From Tetrahymena thermophila SB210 (Eukaryota > Ciliophora > Oligohymenophorea > Hymenostomatida > Tetrahymenidae), in the NCBI RefSeq assembly GCF_000189635.1, contig NW_002476185.1, positions 1-64,000 on the forward strand: a stretch of 64,000 nt of DNA, given 5' to 3'. Of this stretch, positions 1 through 13,898 are shown one piece after another (the stretch's first letter is position 1; each line of letters begins with the position of its first letter). The notes beneath the pieces are model-generated. The model was not told the DNA's origin. It made no database searches and saw only the letters and a program-made list of their open reading frames with translations. The position numbers and the translations under genes were made by a program.

Positions 1-180
1 AACCCCAACCCCAACCCCAACCCCAACCCCAACCCCAACCCCAACCCCAACCCCAACCCCAACCCCAACCCCAACCCCAACCCCAACCCCAACCCCAACC
101 CCAACCCCAACCCCAACCCCAACCCCAACCCCAACCCCAACCCCAACCCCAACCCCAACCCCAACCCCAACCCCAACCCC
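1..180. repeat. Macronuclear telomere, 30 perfect CCCCAA repeats
   Basis: The first 180 bases are an uninterrupted run of AACCCC, 30 copies, reading toward the chromosome interior on this strand (GGGGTT on the other). This is the telomere repeat of Tetrahymena and close relatives; Paramecium and spirotrich ciliates use different units. The switch to unique AT-rich DNA at 181 is abrupt, with no degenerate copies, which fits de novo telomere addition after chromosome breakage during macronuclear development. The array is probably cut short by assembly, since natural arrays in this genus are usually somewhat longer. Confidence 0.98.
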
Positions 181-863
181 TTTATTTTGAAGATAATTAT
201 TGCAATCAAGAAAACAGGAACATAGTTTAAACAACTATTCTTTCTATTGAAAACTTAAATATTTTGTAAAATTAAGATAAATAAAATATTTATATTTTTT
301 TAAAATTTAATAAGATTTTATTTTATTAATAGAATATAAAATTTATCTAAATGTCTTTTGATAATAAATATCTTTAAGTTTATTTGTTTTTTATCAGAGA
401 AAATATTATTGTATTTTTAAATTTTTTTGTCTATTATTACATTTAAAAACTGCTTGATTGATCATCAGATCTTAGATTTTAGATATTAAAAAATAACGAT
501 CAATGAAAATTTAAAAGATATTCTATTTTTTTCATTTACTTGATATATTAAATCTATATTTTTCATGTTAATAACATCAGAAAAAACTTAAATAAAATAA
601 TTTAACGAAATGAAGATCTTTAACTTCCATCTTCCATCATTAGTTGTTGCATGTTATATAAAAATTTTGCTATTTTCATCAAAAATAATATAAAACCAGA
701 AATATTTGTGAGTCATATCATATATAAAATAAAGAAATTAAGTAAAAAAGGGAAAATCAGATTGCTAAGGTTAAGTGTTGATTATAATAAATGGATAAAG
801 TGGTATATATAAATTAATTATAAATTTATTTAAACTTAACAAAAATAGTTTGTTTATAATTTT
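181..863. other. Subtelomeric AT-rich spacer
   Basis: About 680 bases of unique, very AT-rich DNA separate the telomere from the 3' end of the first gene. I see no repeat family, no coding signal and no telomere-like motif. It must hold the 3' end signals of the minus-strand SKP1-like gene. Confidence 0.6.
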
Positions 864-1448
864 TCAATTTTCCTTAGCTTCTTCAGCTTTCTTTTGTAAT
901 TCATCAAGTTAGGCTTGATATCTCTTTTTAATAGCATCGAAGACAGGTTTGTTTTCGTCCATAATCTTTCTTTGGTTTTCAGGAGAGAGATCTTCTTCAG
1001 TGATAGCCCACTTTTCCTTGAAGGCCTTAATTTATTCTTCAGTGGTACCACAGTAAAGAGGAACTTGTAAAGTTACATTGCAGATCTTTCTGAATAATTT
1101 TATATCCAAGAAGAAACCAGCATCCAAAAGAGGAGCTAATCTTCTAGCATTTTCCTTAATATCACTAGTGTTATATTCCTTGAAGAGTTCGTAAGATTTT
1201 TCGTCAATGTGATCCTTCAAAACATCAGATTAGAAAGGGAAAGTGTATTTCATGCTGCTTTCGTCGTAGTCATGAACTTGCATAAACTTTTAAATGAATT
1301 GTAAAGACTCAGTAGTTAAATTTTCAGTGGGAATAACTTCATCTTGATTTGGAATATTCTTGACGTAAGTACTTAACTAAGCGAATTTGGGGTCGAATTC
1401 TACAATGACGCCTTCCTTACTTTTTAATCTAATAGGTTGGTTATCCAT
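864..1448 (-). CDS. SKP1-like SCF ubiquitin-ligase adaptor
   Basis: One exon, 194 residues, ATG at 1448 and TGA at 864-866; four glutamines are TAA/TAG. The N-terminal part begins with a strand like the SKP1 start (PIRLKSKEGVIVEFD), followed by a BTB/POZ-type region to about residue 120. The C-terminal part has the SKP1 hallmark helices: LLDAGFFLDIKLF near residue 110, then the TTEEQIKAF and ITEEDLSPENQ segment that forms the F-box-binding surface. In the family, SKP1 bridges cullin-1 and F-box proteins. It is slightly longer than typical SKP1 (about 160 residues) because of a charged Lys/Glu tail (residues 170-194). It is divergent, so it could be a specialised paralogue rather than the main SKP1. 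Confidence 0.85.
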
Positions 1449-3118
1449 TTTATATTATTTACAATTTCTTATATTATTCTTAACAAGGTTTTATTTTTAC
1501 TTTAACTTCTATTTATAAATTAATTATTTCAATTATTTAATACTTTTTGTGTTTTTGAAATTAACTTTTCCACGCATACAGGCTATTCTAACTATAGAAA
1601 TCAAAACCTAAAGAATCTTGTTTCTAATAAATACTTATAGCTTTGGTTTTGCAATATCGCGGTTAATAGTTGTCACTTCTCACTTTATTTTTTCTATCTG
1701 TGTATGTTTCTTTCTGATCTTTTTAATAGAAATAAGAAGATGATAAGAAATAAATTGATTATTGAAATTCCCTTTTGGAGAAAAATTTTGCTATTTTTCA
1801 TAAATAAAATAAAGTTGAGAATAAATATTTATTCCAGAAAAAAAAATAATTCTATTTTATACAATAAAAAATATATATGCATAAATTATATTATCAAGAA
1901 TATTTTTATTTCTTAATTAGTTAATTTATATATAGTATCTAACTTTTTATTGACTTAATTTATTCTCAAAGTTATGATATTGAAAAAGATTAAATTAGCT
2001 ATAATATTTTTCTTCTCAAAATAAAAAATTTATTCAATCTATTATACCTAATCAATTTAATAATTTTGTAAATTAAAAACCCAAAAAGGAATCTATTCAA
2101 AATTTATCAAAAATATTAAACAAAATTATTTTTATAAAAATCTATCTCAAAATTTAATATTTTTCTGATTAAAATACTTAAAAATCAATTCAAATTATTA
2201 TGATTATTTTTAATAATTTTTTTTATGTGAAATATATAGTTAATAATATTTTTTGATAACTCAAATACTATTTACTATTTTATATTTATTTTATTTAAAA
2301 CAAATTATTTTGAAAATCAATAATAAAATCTAATTTACTTTCCTATTTACATTAAAATTTTAATGGTAAAAAAAACATTTAGACCACTTGTTAAAATAAC
2401 ATTATAATGCTAATTAAATAAATAACTAACTAATAATATAACTAGTTACATTTTTATTTTAATTATGTAAGTTAAGTTTAAGGGATGATAATTAATTGTT
2501 TTAAAATGAATATTTATTAAGTTTATGATAAATAGATAAATTATTAAAATCGAAATTTATTTTTTCAAAATCTAGTTTTTGCTCAAAAATTACCTTAAAA
2601 CTTCTCAATTTTAAAATTTTAAATGAAATAATAATTAATAGCAAAAACTTTTTAAACTAATGTTAATTATTTGTTTTATGTTGATTATAATCAGATATTT
2701 TAGGATGTTATACTATTTCTTGTGAAAATAATTTATCTGAAGGACTATTTTTAAATTGGTAATTATGAGGTTAAAGAATTTATTATAAAAATTAATTCTT
2801 GGTTAATATCTAAGAAATAATAATAGCCAAATTTGTAAAATAAATAATGAATGTATAAAAAGTATAATCTAAAAGGATAGATTTTACTAATATATAAATT
2901 ATAACATGCATATTTTTAGGTGATTTTAATTATAAAATATAATAAATTCATTGTATTATCTAATTAATTATTATTTATTTAATTATTATAAGTTTTTAAT
3001 AAAATTTATAGTGTTAATTTATTTTTCATGATTCATCAATTTTAGTTAGATTCTTTTAATTAATCAAGTAAATTTTTGCATTAATTAATAACTAGCTCTT
3101 CTTGTCAATAGGCTAGCA
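1449..3118. other. Intergenic, no gene seen
   Basis: About 1.7 kb upstream of the SKP1-like gene and downstream of the GBP-like gene. A short open frame at 1704-1916 is lysine/isoleucine-rich with no protein-like pattern and is most likely chance. The less AT-rich patch at 1560-1690 lies just upstream of the SKP1-like start and may hold its promoter. Confidence 0.5.
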
Positions 3119-6100
3119 TCAAACATTTGAATTAAAATATTTGAATTTTTCAATCTAGAAAGGTTGGCTATTTTAAGGATAAATGTTTTATTAACCATAG
3201 TTGCTAGGATTGAACATAGGAGCTTAAGGAGATGACATATTTGGGTTATTATACTACATGTTATTTGATGAGATCAGCTATTATGCTTTTTACTAATCTT
3301 GCATCAAATATTGATATTATAAAAATTAGTTTTATTGAGCTTCATCTTCTTAAGAGTTCAAAGATGTAAGCTTCTAATTCATTTGACGACTGGGATCGTA
3401 AGGCATGATTCCAGCAAAGTTAGTTATGTCATTTAAATTTTTTTATTGGTTTAAATTAGAATTGCTCATAAATTAATTATTTTCTTAGATCATTGAATTC
3501 TTTTTAGACAATATCGAAGTGTTAGAGACTGGACTTTATTATTAGTTAGTTGTTCCAGATCTTTTTATTCCTGATTTACTAGAAGAAAGGGCTGTATTAG
3601 ATTGTATTCCAGTTCCTACTAAATTAATCGATCTACGAGTAACTCTAGATTCATTACGTAACTTCTCGTTTTCTCTAAGTAGCAATTCTTTCTTCTTTTC
3701 TAACTTATCAATGTGGTCTTGTAACTCATTCTTTTATACAAGGAGATGGTCTCTATCAAGATTCCACTTTGCTCTTTCCTTTTCGTGTTCAAAAATAAGA
3801 GTACCTCTTTTTTGTTCAGCCTCTTTGTATTTCTATTCAATTTCTGCTATCTTTTGTTTAAGAACTTCTTTATCTGTATCAAGTTATCTTTAATAGTCTA
3901 TAATCTACATTTTTATAAAAAATATGAGTAAGTTTAATCCAAGGAATTAATTTTATTTACCTTTTAATCTCTTTCGTTTTTGAGTTACTCTATTTCTAGA
4001 AGCAATTTCTTCTCGTTTTCAATGAAATCAGCTAATTTCTTTTCGTTTAACATTTGATTTCCTAGTTTACCATGCTTTTCGACGAGCATATTCTCTTTTA
4101 ACTGCTTAATTTCTTTATTAAGTCTTCTTATCTGTCATATAAAAATTTGTGATTTCAATTAAAGAAATATTTAGTAATGATAAAAATTACCTTATCTTCA
4201 TAATCCTAAACAGATCTTTAGTTATTTTCATTTAATTCATTAATTTAGTTTTGGTATTTCTTTTCCATAGAAATGAGAAGTTCATTGAGGTTGTTTTCAT
4301 GCTCGTCCTTTTCATTGCTTCTAGCCTTTTGTAAATGCATTAAAGTCATTTCAAACTTCTTTAAAGCATCAGCTAAATCTTATTTAGCCTTTAATTATTT
4401 TGATAAGCAAGTTAATTAAAAATTTTAACCTATTAAAATAATATTACCTATTCTTTTTATTGTTCCAAGAAAGCGAATTTTCCTTCCCATAAAGCCTTAT
4501 CTCTTTCATAGTTAGTGATAAGTTCATTCTTATCTTATTCTAGTTGAAGGTTAAATTATTTATATTTGTCAGCTTCATTTAAGAGTGTTTTCTTTTCAAG
4601 AGAATATTACTCCTTAAGTTATAGAATTTGCATAACATAGTTCTAATTTTCAGCTTAGTACTTCATGTCTAATTCAGATTTCTTTGATTCGATATTTGCT
4701 AATTTTTCTTAATAGATAGCTTTCTCCTTTTCAATTTAAGAAAGCTACTTGTTGTAGGTTGCTTCTATTTCCTTAAGAGTTTTTTTAACCTTTTCATACT
4801 TCTCCTCCATCTGGTCTCTTTGTTATTAGAGTTTATCAGTTTTCTCATTCAACTCTTGATTCATTTCCTATTTAAGTATTTCTATAAAAAATAAAATTAA
4901 TTTTATTCAATTTATTTAAAAAAGAATATTTTACTAAGTTTTTCTTCATAATGTTAAATTAAAGTTTCGTTTTATCTTGCTAAGTCTTCATTCTTCTTGG
5001 ATAAGAATTCATTCTAATAAATTTAAAAAATTTAATAAATAAAAACTAAATTTAAAAATATTTATCAAATTACTCTTTAATTTGAAAGAGCTATTTCTCT
5101 TGAGAATTCTATTTTTTATTGAATTTATTCATCTGAAGCTTACTAAAGCTTTTGCTTAAGATCGTCGATGTAATTTGAGTTTTCAGTTCTCTCTTATTAC
5201 ATTTCTACCTTAGCTTGAGTTAATTATGATTCTCTCTTCTTCAAGTTGGCTTCTAAATTTTCTTTCTTTTATTGAAGAGCAATGTTTTCTTTCTCCTTCT
5301 TTGATAATTCTTGAGTTAGATTTTCAACCTTTTGAATGAAAGTTTTTCTTTCAGCATTGAAATTGTTGATGTATTATTCCAAGGTTGTGTTATTGTTGCT
5401 TTGGAGATTAAGCAAGCTTTCTTTGGTTTCCTTTGTGTACTTTTCAAGAGTTTCAATTGTTTGTTGCTTCAATGCAAGTTCATGCTCATATTATTATACA
5501 ACATTGTGGTATTGAGCTTCTTGTTCTCTTAAATCATCCTTTAAGTTTTCTATTTCCTAAAATTAAAATTTTTTTATTTAACTTTTAAATTTATTTTAAG
5601 TAATTAATTAAGTACTTCTTCATAAGTGTGTTAAGCTTCTCTAATTTACTCTTGATATTCGTCACATGATAGCTAGTATCTCTTATCCCATTTTTCTTTA
5701 TCTTCAGCTAATCTCCTTTCAAGAGTCTCTCTTTCGATTTCATAAATATTTTTAAGTTAGGCTAAACTTTCTTCAGACTTTGCTTGAGATTCGCGAATGT
5801 CCTTTATAGCATTTTGCTTGATTTCTTCAATTTCATCTTCAAGAAGTCTAATTCTATTAATGTATCTTTCTTCAACTTCCTTGAAACTCTTTTGCTTTTC
5901 ATCTTCAAGCACACTGTTCTTTTCCTCAAGTCTTTGATTTACATTTTTCAATTCTTACACTTACTCTTTGAGTTATTCTATTTCCTTTTAGAAATCAGCT
6001 TCTTCAAATTTGTTCTAATTATTAATTGTATTATTAAAAAAACATCAAATGTTTCAAATATATTACTCTCATTTCTAATTCACTGTTCTTTTCATTTAAT

Positions 6101-9100
6101 TAGTCTATTTATTAGATGTAACGCTTCTTAGCCTTTTCAAAATCATTTTCAAGTGCCTTTATTTCTCTAGTGTGATTTTCTTTTAGTTCTTGTAATTAAC
6201 GATTATCTAATTTACCAGAGCTGTCTAAACTTGAAGACTCCAAAGCCTTTTGAATAAAAAAAGAATAATTATTATAGAGAATAAATAAAAATTAAAACAA
6301 ATACCTTCATAATAGCTTCATGAGCTCTTTTGTTTTCTTCTAATTATTGCTTTGATTCTTCAAATTGAACTTGGAGGAATTCTATTTTTTGTTAAAGAAG
6401 GGCTTTTTCTTTTTAGAAATTATTTTTGAAGTTAATCAAGGTGTCTTCCTTCTCTTTGATGAGCTCTTCATAGTAAACCATCTTTTCTTAAAGTTCAGTA
6501 TGATTTTTGCTCATATCATTTTGAAGGAACTAAGCATGCTACTCTTCGTAATTTCTTAAATCTCTTATTTCGTTTTAAAGTTTTTGGATTTACAATTGAG
6601 ATTCTTCAAGGAGTCTGCTCAAGTTATTTTCGTTAACTTCCCATTTTCTTTTTTCGCTATCAAACTTTTGTTGACGATTTGTGAGTTCATTTTCAAGCTC
6701 ATAAATTCTTTCTTATAATTCATTGATTTTCTAAGTGAGGGATTTGTTTAAAGATTCATACCTTTAATTAATTAAAAAATAAATATTATATTTTTTTATA
6801 AAATCTAAAGATGTTTTACTTGTTACTAATATCTTTAATTTGTGAGTTATAGTCTTTCTTAAGACTCTTTATGTCGTTTGATTAGTCTTTGTCTTTTTTA
6901 GATAATTCTTCCATTTACTTCTCATAGAACTAGATTCTCTAGGTGAGTAATGCCTATTATTATTTAAAAAATTATTTTTTAAATTTTATTAGCCAATAAA
7001 TAGATAATTAATTACCTTTTCTTTTTCAAATTCAGATTAAGAAAGAATTTTATTTCTTTCTAGCTCTGAGAGCATTTCTTCCTGCATGATTAATTTCTAC
7101 TTTTGATCATTTATGACTTTGACACACTCTTATTTTTCTGAAGTAGCTTATTCTTTAAACTCATACTCTAATTTTTCTTTTTCGCTTTTGACTATGGCTA
7201 AATTTTCTCTTAAAACCTGTAATTTTATTTAAATTATTGTTGGTCTATTTAATTTTTTTAAAAATATTTTTTTTTACTTATTCGCGCATTTCAATTTCAG
7301 TTTTTTCAAACTCTAGTTAAGATTTCTTAATTTCATAATTATTGATTTCGGAATGCATACGTTGCTTCAATTCTTAGAGTTCGAATTCTAATTTCTTTTA
7401 TACTTCTTGACTTAGAGTTTTTTGAATATCTTACTCATGGGAGAATTATTTGATGAAGTATTATGCACCATCAGATGTTGCTCTATGAATAAAATCAGAA
7501 ACAAATTATTAGCGATTTACAGTCTTAGGTCCATTTTCCATGAAGTAATTGTAAAATAGCTTTAAATCTTGCTCGTACTCTGGGTAGTTTTTATATTCAT
7601 TCATTTTTAACTTTCTTTCTATGCTTTGGAATTCTTATTAGATAAAGGATTGACAGTTTCTAGCGCTTTCTCTTTCATTTTCTTATCTGACAATATTAAA
7701 CTTTTGCTTTATTTTCTTAATGACTTCATTCAGATATTCTTCAGATACTTCACCAACAGCTTTCTTTTTAAAGATGGAAACACTGCTTTCCTTAGCCATT
7801 TTGTGGTATATCTTTAAATCTTCAAGAGAGCATGGAATCTTATTGTGTAAAACTTCTCTTAAGACCTTTTATTTAAAATTTAATTAATTAATTGACTGAC
7901 TGAATATTAATAGAAATTTGAATTGAAAAGACTGAATTAATTAATTAAAAAATGAAAGTAGAATTTTGCTATTTTTTTCTAATTTTCATAGCAGAAAAAC
8001 CAGTATTTTTTGAATTATTTAATTAATTGATTTCTCTATCTACTAAAAATTTTTAAAATTTTCTTCCAATCTTAAGGCGAAATTTGAATTTTTATGTTTT
8101 CTCTTCTTTTTAATTGTGTAAAGGTGTTTCTTAAATATTTGTTATTAATTACTTGATCATAATTTTCAATTGCGCTTTGTTAGGCTTTGTGGCATTCGTT
8201 CTTGCAAATATAAGACCAAGCATTTTCTACATTTGGAACAGCTCCGTTGTTTATCGCAAATACATAACTTTTAATTAAATCACAGTACATTTCTCCTGTT
8301 AAATTTTTGCCTCTAAGCTATTTGCATTTCATTCTGCATAATATAGATTTTCTCAAGTTAATGACTTGTTCAAAGAATTCTGGTCTTAACTAGTCGAAGT
8401 CTAATTTATCTAAGTTCTACAAATTTTCTTCATTCGTTAAAGGTCTAACTAAAGTAGCACAATCTCTTTCTTTGAAGAAGGTCGTTAAGAGTCTTCTAAT
8501 TCTGTTTTTTTGTTCTACTTAGTCAGAAAATCCCTTCTAAGGTTGCAAAGCTTTCTCTAAATAATCCTATAAATTAATACCAAAATTTAATTAGATTTTG
8601 AAAAAGATATTCTTTAAAATTTTTAAATTGTTGTAAAAGCACCTAAAAGAAAAGTATTGAATAATCAATTACTGTTTTTTACTAACTAGTTAATCAAATA
8701 ATTAAGAATATTGTTGATATTTGTTTATCATTTTATAATTAATTCAAAATGTGCTAGTTTACCTTAGATGTTATTTACTCTCCTTCTTAATCTACTAGTT
8801 GAAGAGAAAAGTCTCTTACTACCCAAAAGAATGAAGGGAGATATTAAGAATAATCTTCGAAATCTATTTCATCGTCTTATCCACTCTTAATGTGAATATT
8901 TTTAGTGAGATTGACAATTAAAGAGAGATTTTGAATTGCAGCTTCGTCAATCGAACCAACAGAGTTATATATAAAGCAAGAACTTAAAAGGATAGTTAAT
9001 GCAAATATTCTTGAATCATGTGTTGAGTCTTCATCAAGCGCACCTATACCTTCTGAATCTATGATTAAAATGTGAATAGTTTCACCATCTTGATTCTAAC

Positions 9101-9675
9101 CTAAAAGAGGCTTTCCCCAAACCCAGAGTCCCTTTTTTAAAAATACAATATCACTTGCTGAAATTTTGATATATTTCATTTATTTCTGTAATTGATGTTT
9201 TGATTATAACTCTATATTGATAAATATGCTTTTTAAATTGGCTAATTTATACTTAAATCATTTCAGAATTATTTAAAAATAATTTTTGTCTTCTAAGTTA
9301 ATAATTTAAAGTCAAATCTTTACTTTTGTGCAAGGATTAACAGTGGGTCCAACACCAAAACCGTCTGATCTACTAAGTAACATTTGGTTGAGCAAATAAC
9401 TTTTACCTGTACGATACATACCAGCTACACCAACAACTCCTATGGGTCCTGGGACGCTTTAAATAAAATCTATCGCTTCGTCATTCAACTAATAACCTAA
9501 TTTTAAAAAAATATGTAGCTATGCATTATGTAATTATGAGGCATGGAATGTATATATCTTGGTAGAGCTAAAAAAATAACTGAACATGAAGTATTTATAT
9601 TTGCTTACACTATTAACTAGGATTGAATGACACAAGAGGTATTGCTTCCTCCCTATACTGACCTTTCTTTGACAT
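3119..9675 (-). CDS. Guanylate-binding-protein GTPase with long coiled-coil tail
   Basis: Sixteen exons; introns at 3905-3960, 4132-4190, 4389-4447, 4882-4934, 5014-5073, 5557-5615, 6015-6066, 6247-6304, 6762-6819, 6954-7015, 7217-7277, 7866-8152, 8567-8762, 9132-9323 and 9497-9608, all GT-AG, and the phases close to 1,710 residues. The N-terminal ~320 residues are a GBP-type large GTPase: P-loop GMYRTGKS (48-55), TVNP switch (74-77), DSEG (105-108) and the RD guanine-specificity motif (186-187), plus the family blocks KGLWVWGKP and LLSSCFIYNS. A GBP helical domain follows to about residue 530. From there to about 1,480 it is almost continuous charged coiled coil, and the C-terminus is Q/N/S-rich. 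There is no CaaX box. Typical animal GBPs are about 600 residues, so the tail is a large extension. Substrate GTP is inferred from the motifs; cellular role unknown. Confidence 0.93.
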
Positions 9676-10885
9676 ATTTTTATTTGAATGTAATTAAATT
9701 ATGAATAGCTTTACTTCAAATACTCTTAATTAATAATAATTTTTTTAATTTAATAATTTAATTTTTTGATATGAACGAATAAATCTCTTAAGCTACTGCT
9801 GCTTTTAATTGTTTGATAATTAGATTGATCGATTTCTTCAATCTTTTTGTTTTTTTGAAAATTTAATTAATTATTCTTCTTAAATTTATAAAGATTTTTC
9901 AAATCTAAATACAAAAAAAGCAATTAATTAAAATCTATTTATTTAGTTAGTATTCATATTTTACAAAATCATAGCAGATGGATATGAATTGTGATATTAT
10001 AAACTCCTCTTCAATTTTATTCATTAATTTAAATAGCTCTTTATTAAAGATAAATTTTTATTAATATCAAAGAAATTGTAAACCGTCTCTTTTCCAAAAT
10101 TATAAATTGTGGGGACAATTTTTGTTAAATTAATAAATAGGCTATGATAAATATCAACAACTTTTATATAAGCTATCTCCAATAATCAAAGCTAGCTAAT
10201 TATATTATTCTTTGATAAAAGCACCTACTAAAAACATTTTTAAGTTCTTTAAAATAAAATATTATTTATTAGATGAAGGAAGTATAATAAAATTTATTTT
10301 TTATTTAAAAAATAATTTGGATCTTTTAATAATTAATATGAGTTTCTTTTAAGTTACATACAATAAATATACAATTCTTTTAAAAAATACAATAAAAAAA
10401 AATTTTTAATTGTAATTAAAATAGATTTTAGCAATCTACTAACAATAATAATTTAAATTTATTTTTATTTAAAACTAAAATTTAAAATTATATCAAAATA
10501 AGCTAAGATATTATTTTTTATTAAATTTCCATTTATATTATGAAATCATTACTTCCTTTTAATTAATTATTTATTCAAATTTTAATTGCTATCTTTGGAT
10601 AAATCTTTTATAAGAAATTAATTTTTCATATTCATTAATAAATACTATTATTAAAGTTAATATTGAATGTTTGTTATAAGCTTTTGAATATTTATTTATT
10701 AAGTTAAATTTATTGATAAATTAAAGTTTACTATTTAGTTTAATTAATAAGCATAATATTTACTAAACAAAGCATCCATTTTTTTATCTTTAAATTTTAA
10801 AGCTATAAATGTTTTTAATTAAAAAAAATACATTTCAAATTTAATTATTTTCTTTATATTTGATTAAAAGAAACTTTTTTGATTT
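9676..10885. promoter_or_regulatory. Divergent intergenic region between GBP-like and LRR gene A
   Basis: About 1.2 kb of very AT-rich DNA lies between two gene starts that point away from each other, so promoters of both should be here. I cannot point to a specific element. No convincing gene is present. Confidence 0.4.
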
Positions 10886-13800
10886 ATGAAAGAATTTTTA
10901 AAAATTAAAAAACTTTTTAACAAAAAATACAACAAAGAAAAAATAAAACAATATAAAATAAAAAATGATTATATCTTAGATAGAATAGGTTACTTAACAT
11001 TTATAAAAATATTAAAATTTAAAGTAATAAATAATAAAAGCTTGATTCTTATTCATCTAAAGAAGCTTCATAAAATATAAGCAAGATCCAGCTCTTGTTT
11101 AGGTAATTTAGTTTAATAATTTAAAATAAATTAAATTTTTGACATTTTTTTAAAAAAAAGCAATGTTTTTGATATTGCCTCTACTCATAAAAAAATATGT
11201 CAGGAAGTAATAAAATTTTAAAATTTAAAAACTTTATTGATAGATTTTAGGTAAATAAATTCATAGTCTTATTTAAAAAAATAATTTATAAAATTAAAAG
11301 CTATAATGAGATATTTGACTAAAATGCCACTTTATTTGGAAAAGCTTTTGAAAAATTAAAAAATTTGACTTAACTTTCTCTTCAACTTCAGTAATAAAAA
11401 TTCTTATATTAATTTATACTTTTTTAATTAAACCTAATCATATAAATCGAATTAGAATAAATTGCATAGAAATTCAAGGGGCTTAAAATCTCTTTACATC
11501 TATTGGACAATGCAAAAATATAAGACTAATAAATATTGATTTAAGGTATAGATAGTATGATTATGTGTTTTATTAATTCATTATTTTTTGGAGATTGATT
11601 GGTGTTTTTGCTTTTTTTATTTAGCTTTTTATCAAGTAAAATAATTTGTTACAAAATTTTTTAATTCAAAAATTTAAGTTAAAACAGGATAAACTTATCT
11701 AATACAAGCTAGTTAATTAAGTCTCTAAGTTAATTATAAAATCTTACTTCGTTAGCAATTAACTTAAGGTAATTAGAATAGGATAAAGAATTAAATATTT
11801 ATATTATTTTTAATTAAAATTAAAGTGAAAATTTTATAGAATCAGAAGAACATGAAATTATTGATATTTGTGAATCTTTATGTGAATTTCATAAGTTGAA
11901 AAACTTATTTTTAGGTTTATAGTAAAATCTTTAATAACTAATTATAAATATAAAAAATAAATTAAATTTAGAATCTTATTTATATTTTGATATATTATTT
12001 ATTTAAATGATAAAAAGATCCATTAAAATTTCTGATAAAGATTTATCTCAACTATTTTCATAGCTTGGAAAAGTAAAGCAATTATGTAAACTTAAACTTG
12101 ATTTAAGGTAAAATTATATACAAAACAAATATATCTGCAATCTAATAAGCAATAAAATTTTAATTTATTAAAGCGATAATCAAATATAAGAGTAAGGAGC
12201 TTTGATTATAGGTGAACAAATAAGCTAACTTAAGAATCTGGTTTCTTTGAATTTAAATCTTAAGTAAAAACAATCAATTAATTTTTATAAAATATTTGTT
12301 AAATAATTAAAAAACTTTATTATATATATTTTTATAAAAAGCGATAATAAAATTTAATCAGCAGGAATTATAAATCTAATTTAAGGAATAAATTAAAGCT
12401 CAAAATTAACAAATTTTGTATTAAAAATCAAGTAAATAAATTTAAAATTTGTTTATATGCTTAAAATGCAAAAATATTTTTTAAAATAGCTTTAACAAAA
12501 TAGAAAATATGATAAATTAAATAGATTTTAAATTAAATGTAAATTAATTTAAATTTTTAAATCACATAGAACTAGATTTAAGGTAAATTTTTAATTAATT
12601 TTACTATTATTTTTAATTTAATTAATTCATAATTCATTATTGCTCACATTAAAAATTTTTCAAAAAGCTATAACGAATTTTGTTAGAAAGAGCTGAAATG
12701 CTTATTTTACTAATTTAGTTTAATTGAAGCTCTTAAGTAACTATCTGTTGACTTAACGTAAATTATTTAAACAGACTTTTTATATTTAAATTGTTAAATT
12801 TTATGTAAAAATAAGTTCCAATTAAATAAATGATCTATGTTTACAAGGGCTTTGTGATGGAATTATTAAATGTACAAATCTAAATGATTTTAAACTAAAT
12901 TTAAGGTAATTTTAATATTAAATTTTTAAGATCAAAATTTAAAAAATTGTAAATAAATTTAAAAAGCATTAACCATATTACAGATTTTGGAGCTTAAATA
13001 ATTGGCAGTTCAATAGGAAAATGTTACAATCTCTGCTCACTAACTCTAATATTAAAGTAATTTCTAAAATCTAAAAATAGAATTTAATAACTTAATTTCT
13101 TCTATGAAAAAGCTAAAATAAAATAACTACTTAAGGTTTTTATTATTTAGATTAAACATTGGAATACTGTAAAAATTTGGCATCTTTTTCACTGTCGTTA
13201 AGGTATTTTCTTACTTGAAAATAATCAATTATTATAAAATATATTAGTTCATGAAGCTGAAAATTGGTTAATAATATTTTAAAATTTAGAATGAACTAAA
13301 TAAGAAGTTAATAGGAAGAAATCTAACTGCTTTAAAATCTTTAAAAGTGTGCAAATCTTAAATAATTTGTTCTTCAGATAAGGTAAATTTTTATATTTTT
13401 AGTTTTTTAAGGAAGTTTATTAGCTTTTTAAATAATCCAATTTCAAATTAGCAAAAAGTATTGTTTTTAATAAAAAAATAAAAATCTTGACTATTTTAAT
13501 GATTTACTTTTCATATCTCCTAATTTTATTTGAATAAGTAAATAAATTAAATTAAAATATAAAAAAAAAGCAACAACTCTTTTAGTGATTATGATGCTTA
13601 CAAATTGTTGAATTCTCTTTACAGCTGCACAAGCTTACATACTTTAGAATTAGATTTAAGGTAAAAATATTACAACACATTTTACTCATAAATATAATTG
13701 CTATGAATAGTTTTTATAAGTTTTACTTACCTGCTACTTGCTATTTTTTTATTTCTATGTTAATTAAATTTTTATTATATTATTTTAATTTATAATAGAT

Positions 13801-13898
13801 AAAATTTGATTGAAAAAGATAGCTTCAAGATTATATTTAGGAAATTAATTAAGATTAAAAGATTAATTGTTTTAAATTTTAAGAATCTTTTTTATTGA
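10886..13898 (+). CDS. Leucine-rich-repeat protein A, one repeat per exon
   Basis: Sixteen exons, 578 residues. ATG at 10886 is the first Met after an in-frame TGA. Exons: 10886-11250, 11301-11390, 11456-11545, 11679-11768, 11826-11921, 12018-12107, 12174-12263, 12342-12431, 12490-12582, 12668-12757, 12816-12905, 12967-13056, 13113-13202, 13290-13382, 13571-13660, 13799-13898. Eleven of the 14 internal exons are exactly 90 nt, the others 93 or 96, and every intron interrupts a codon after its second base. Each exon encodes one ~30-residue repeat of the type S-x-N-x-I-x-x-x-G...L...L..C.NL..L.LDLR. The first ~85 residues are Lys-rich, without a signal peptide. Such repeats usually form a curved protein-binding surface; no catalytic domain is present. 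The partner is unknown. Confidence 0.85.

Noticed and set aside
5784-6131. A 115-residue standard-code open frame on the plus strand
   Set aside because: It is antisense to the coiled-coil exons of the GBP-like gene; its Phe/Leu-rich content is what antisense of Lys/Glu codons gives.
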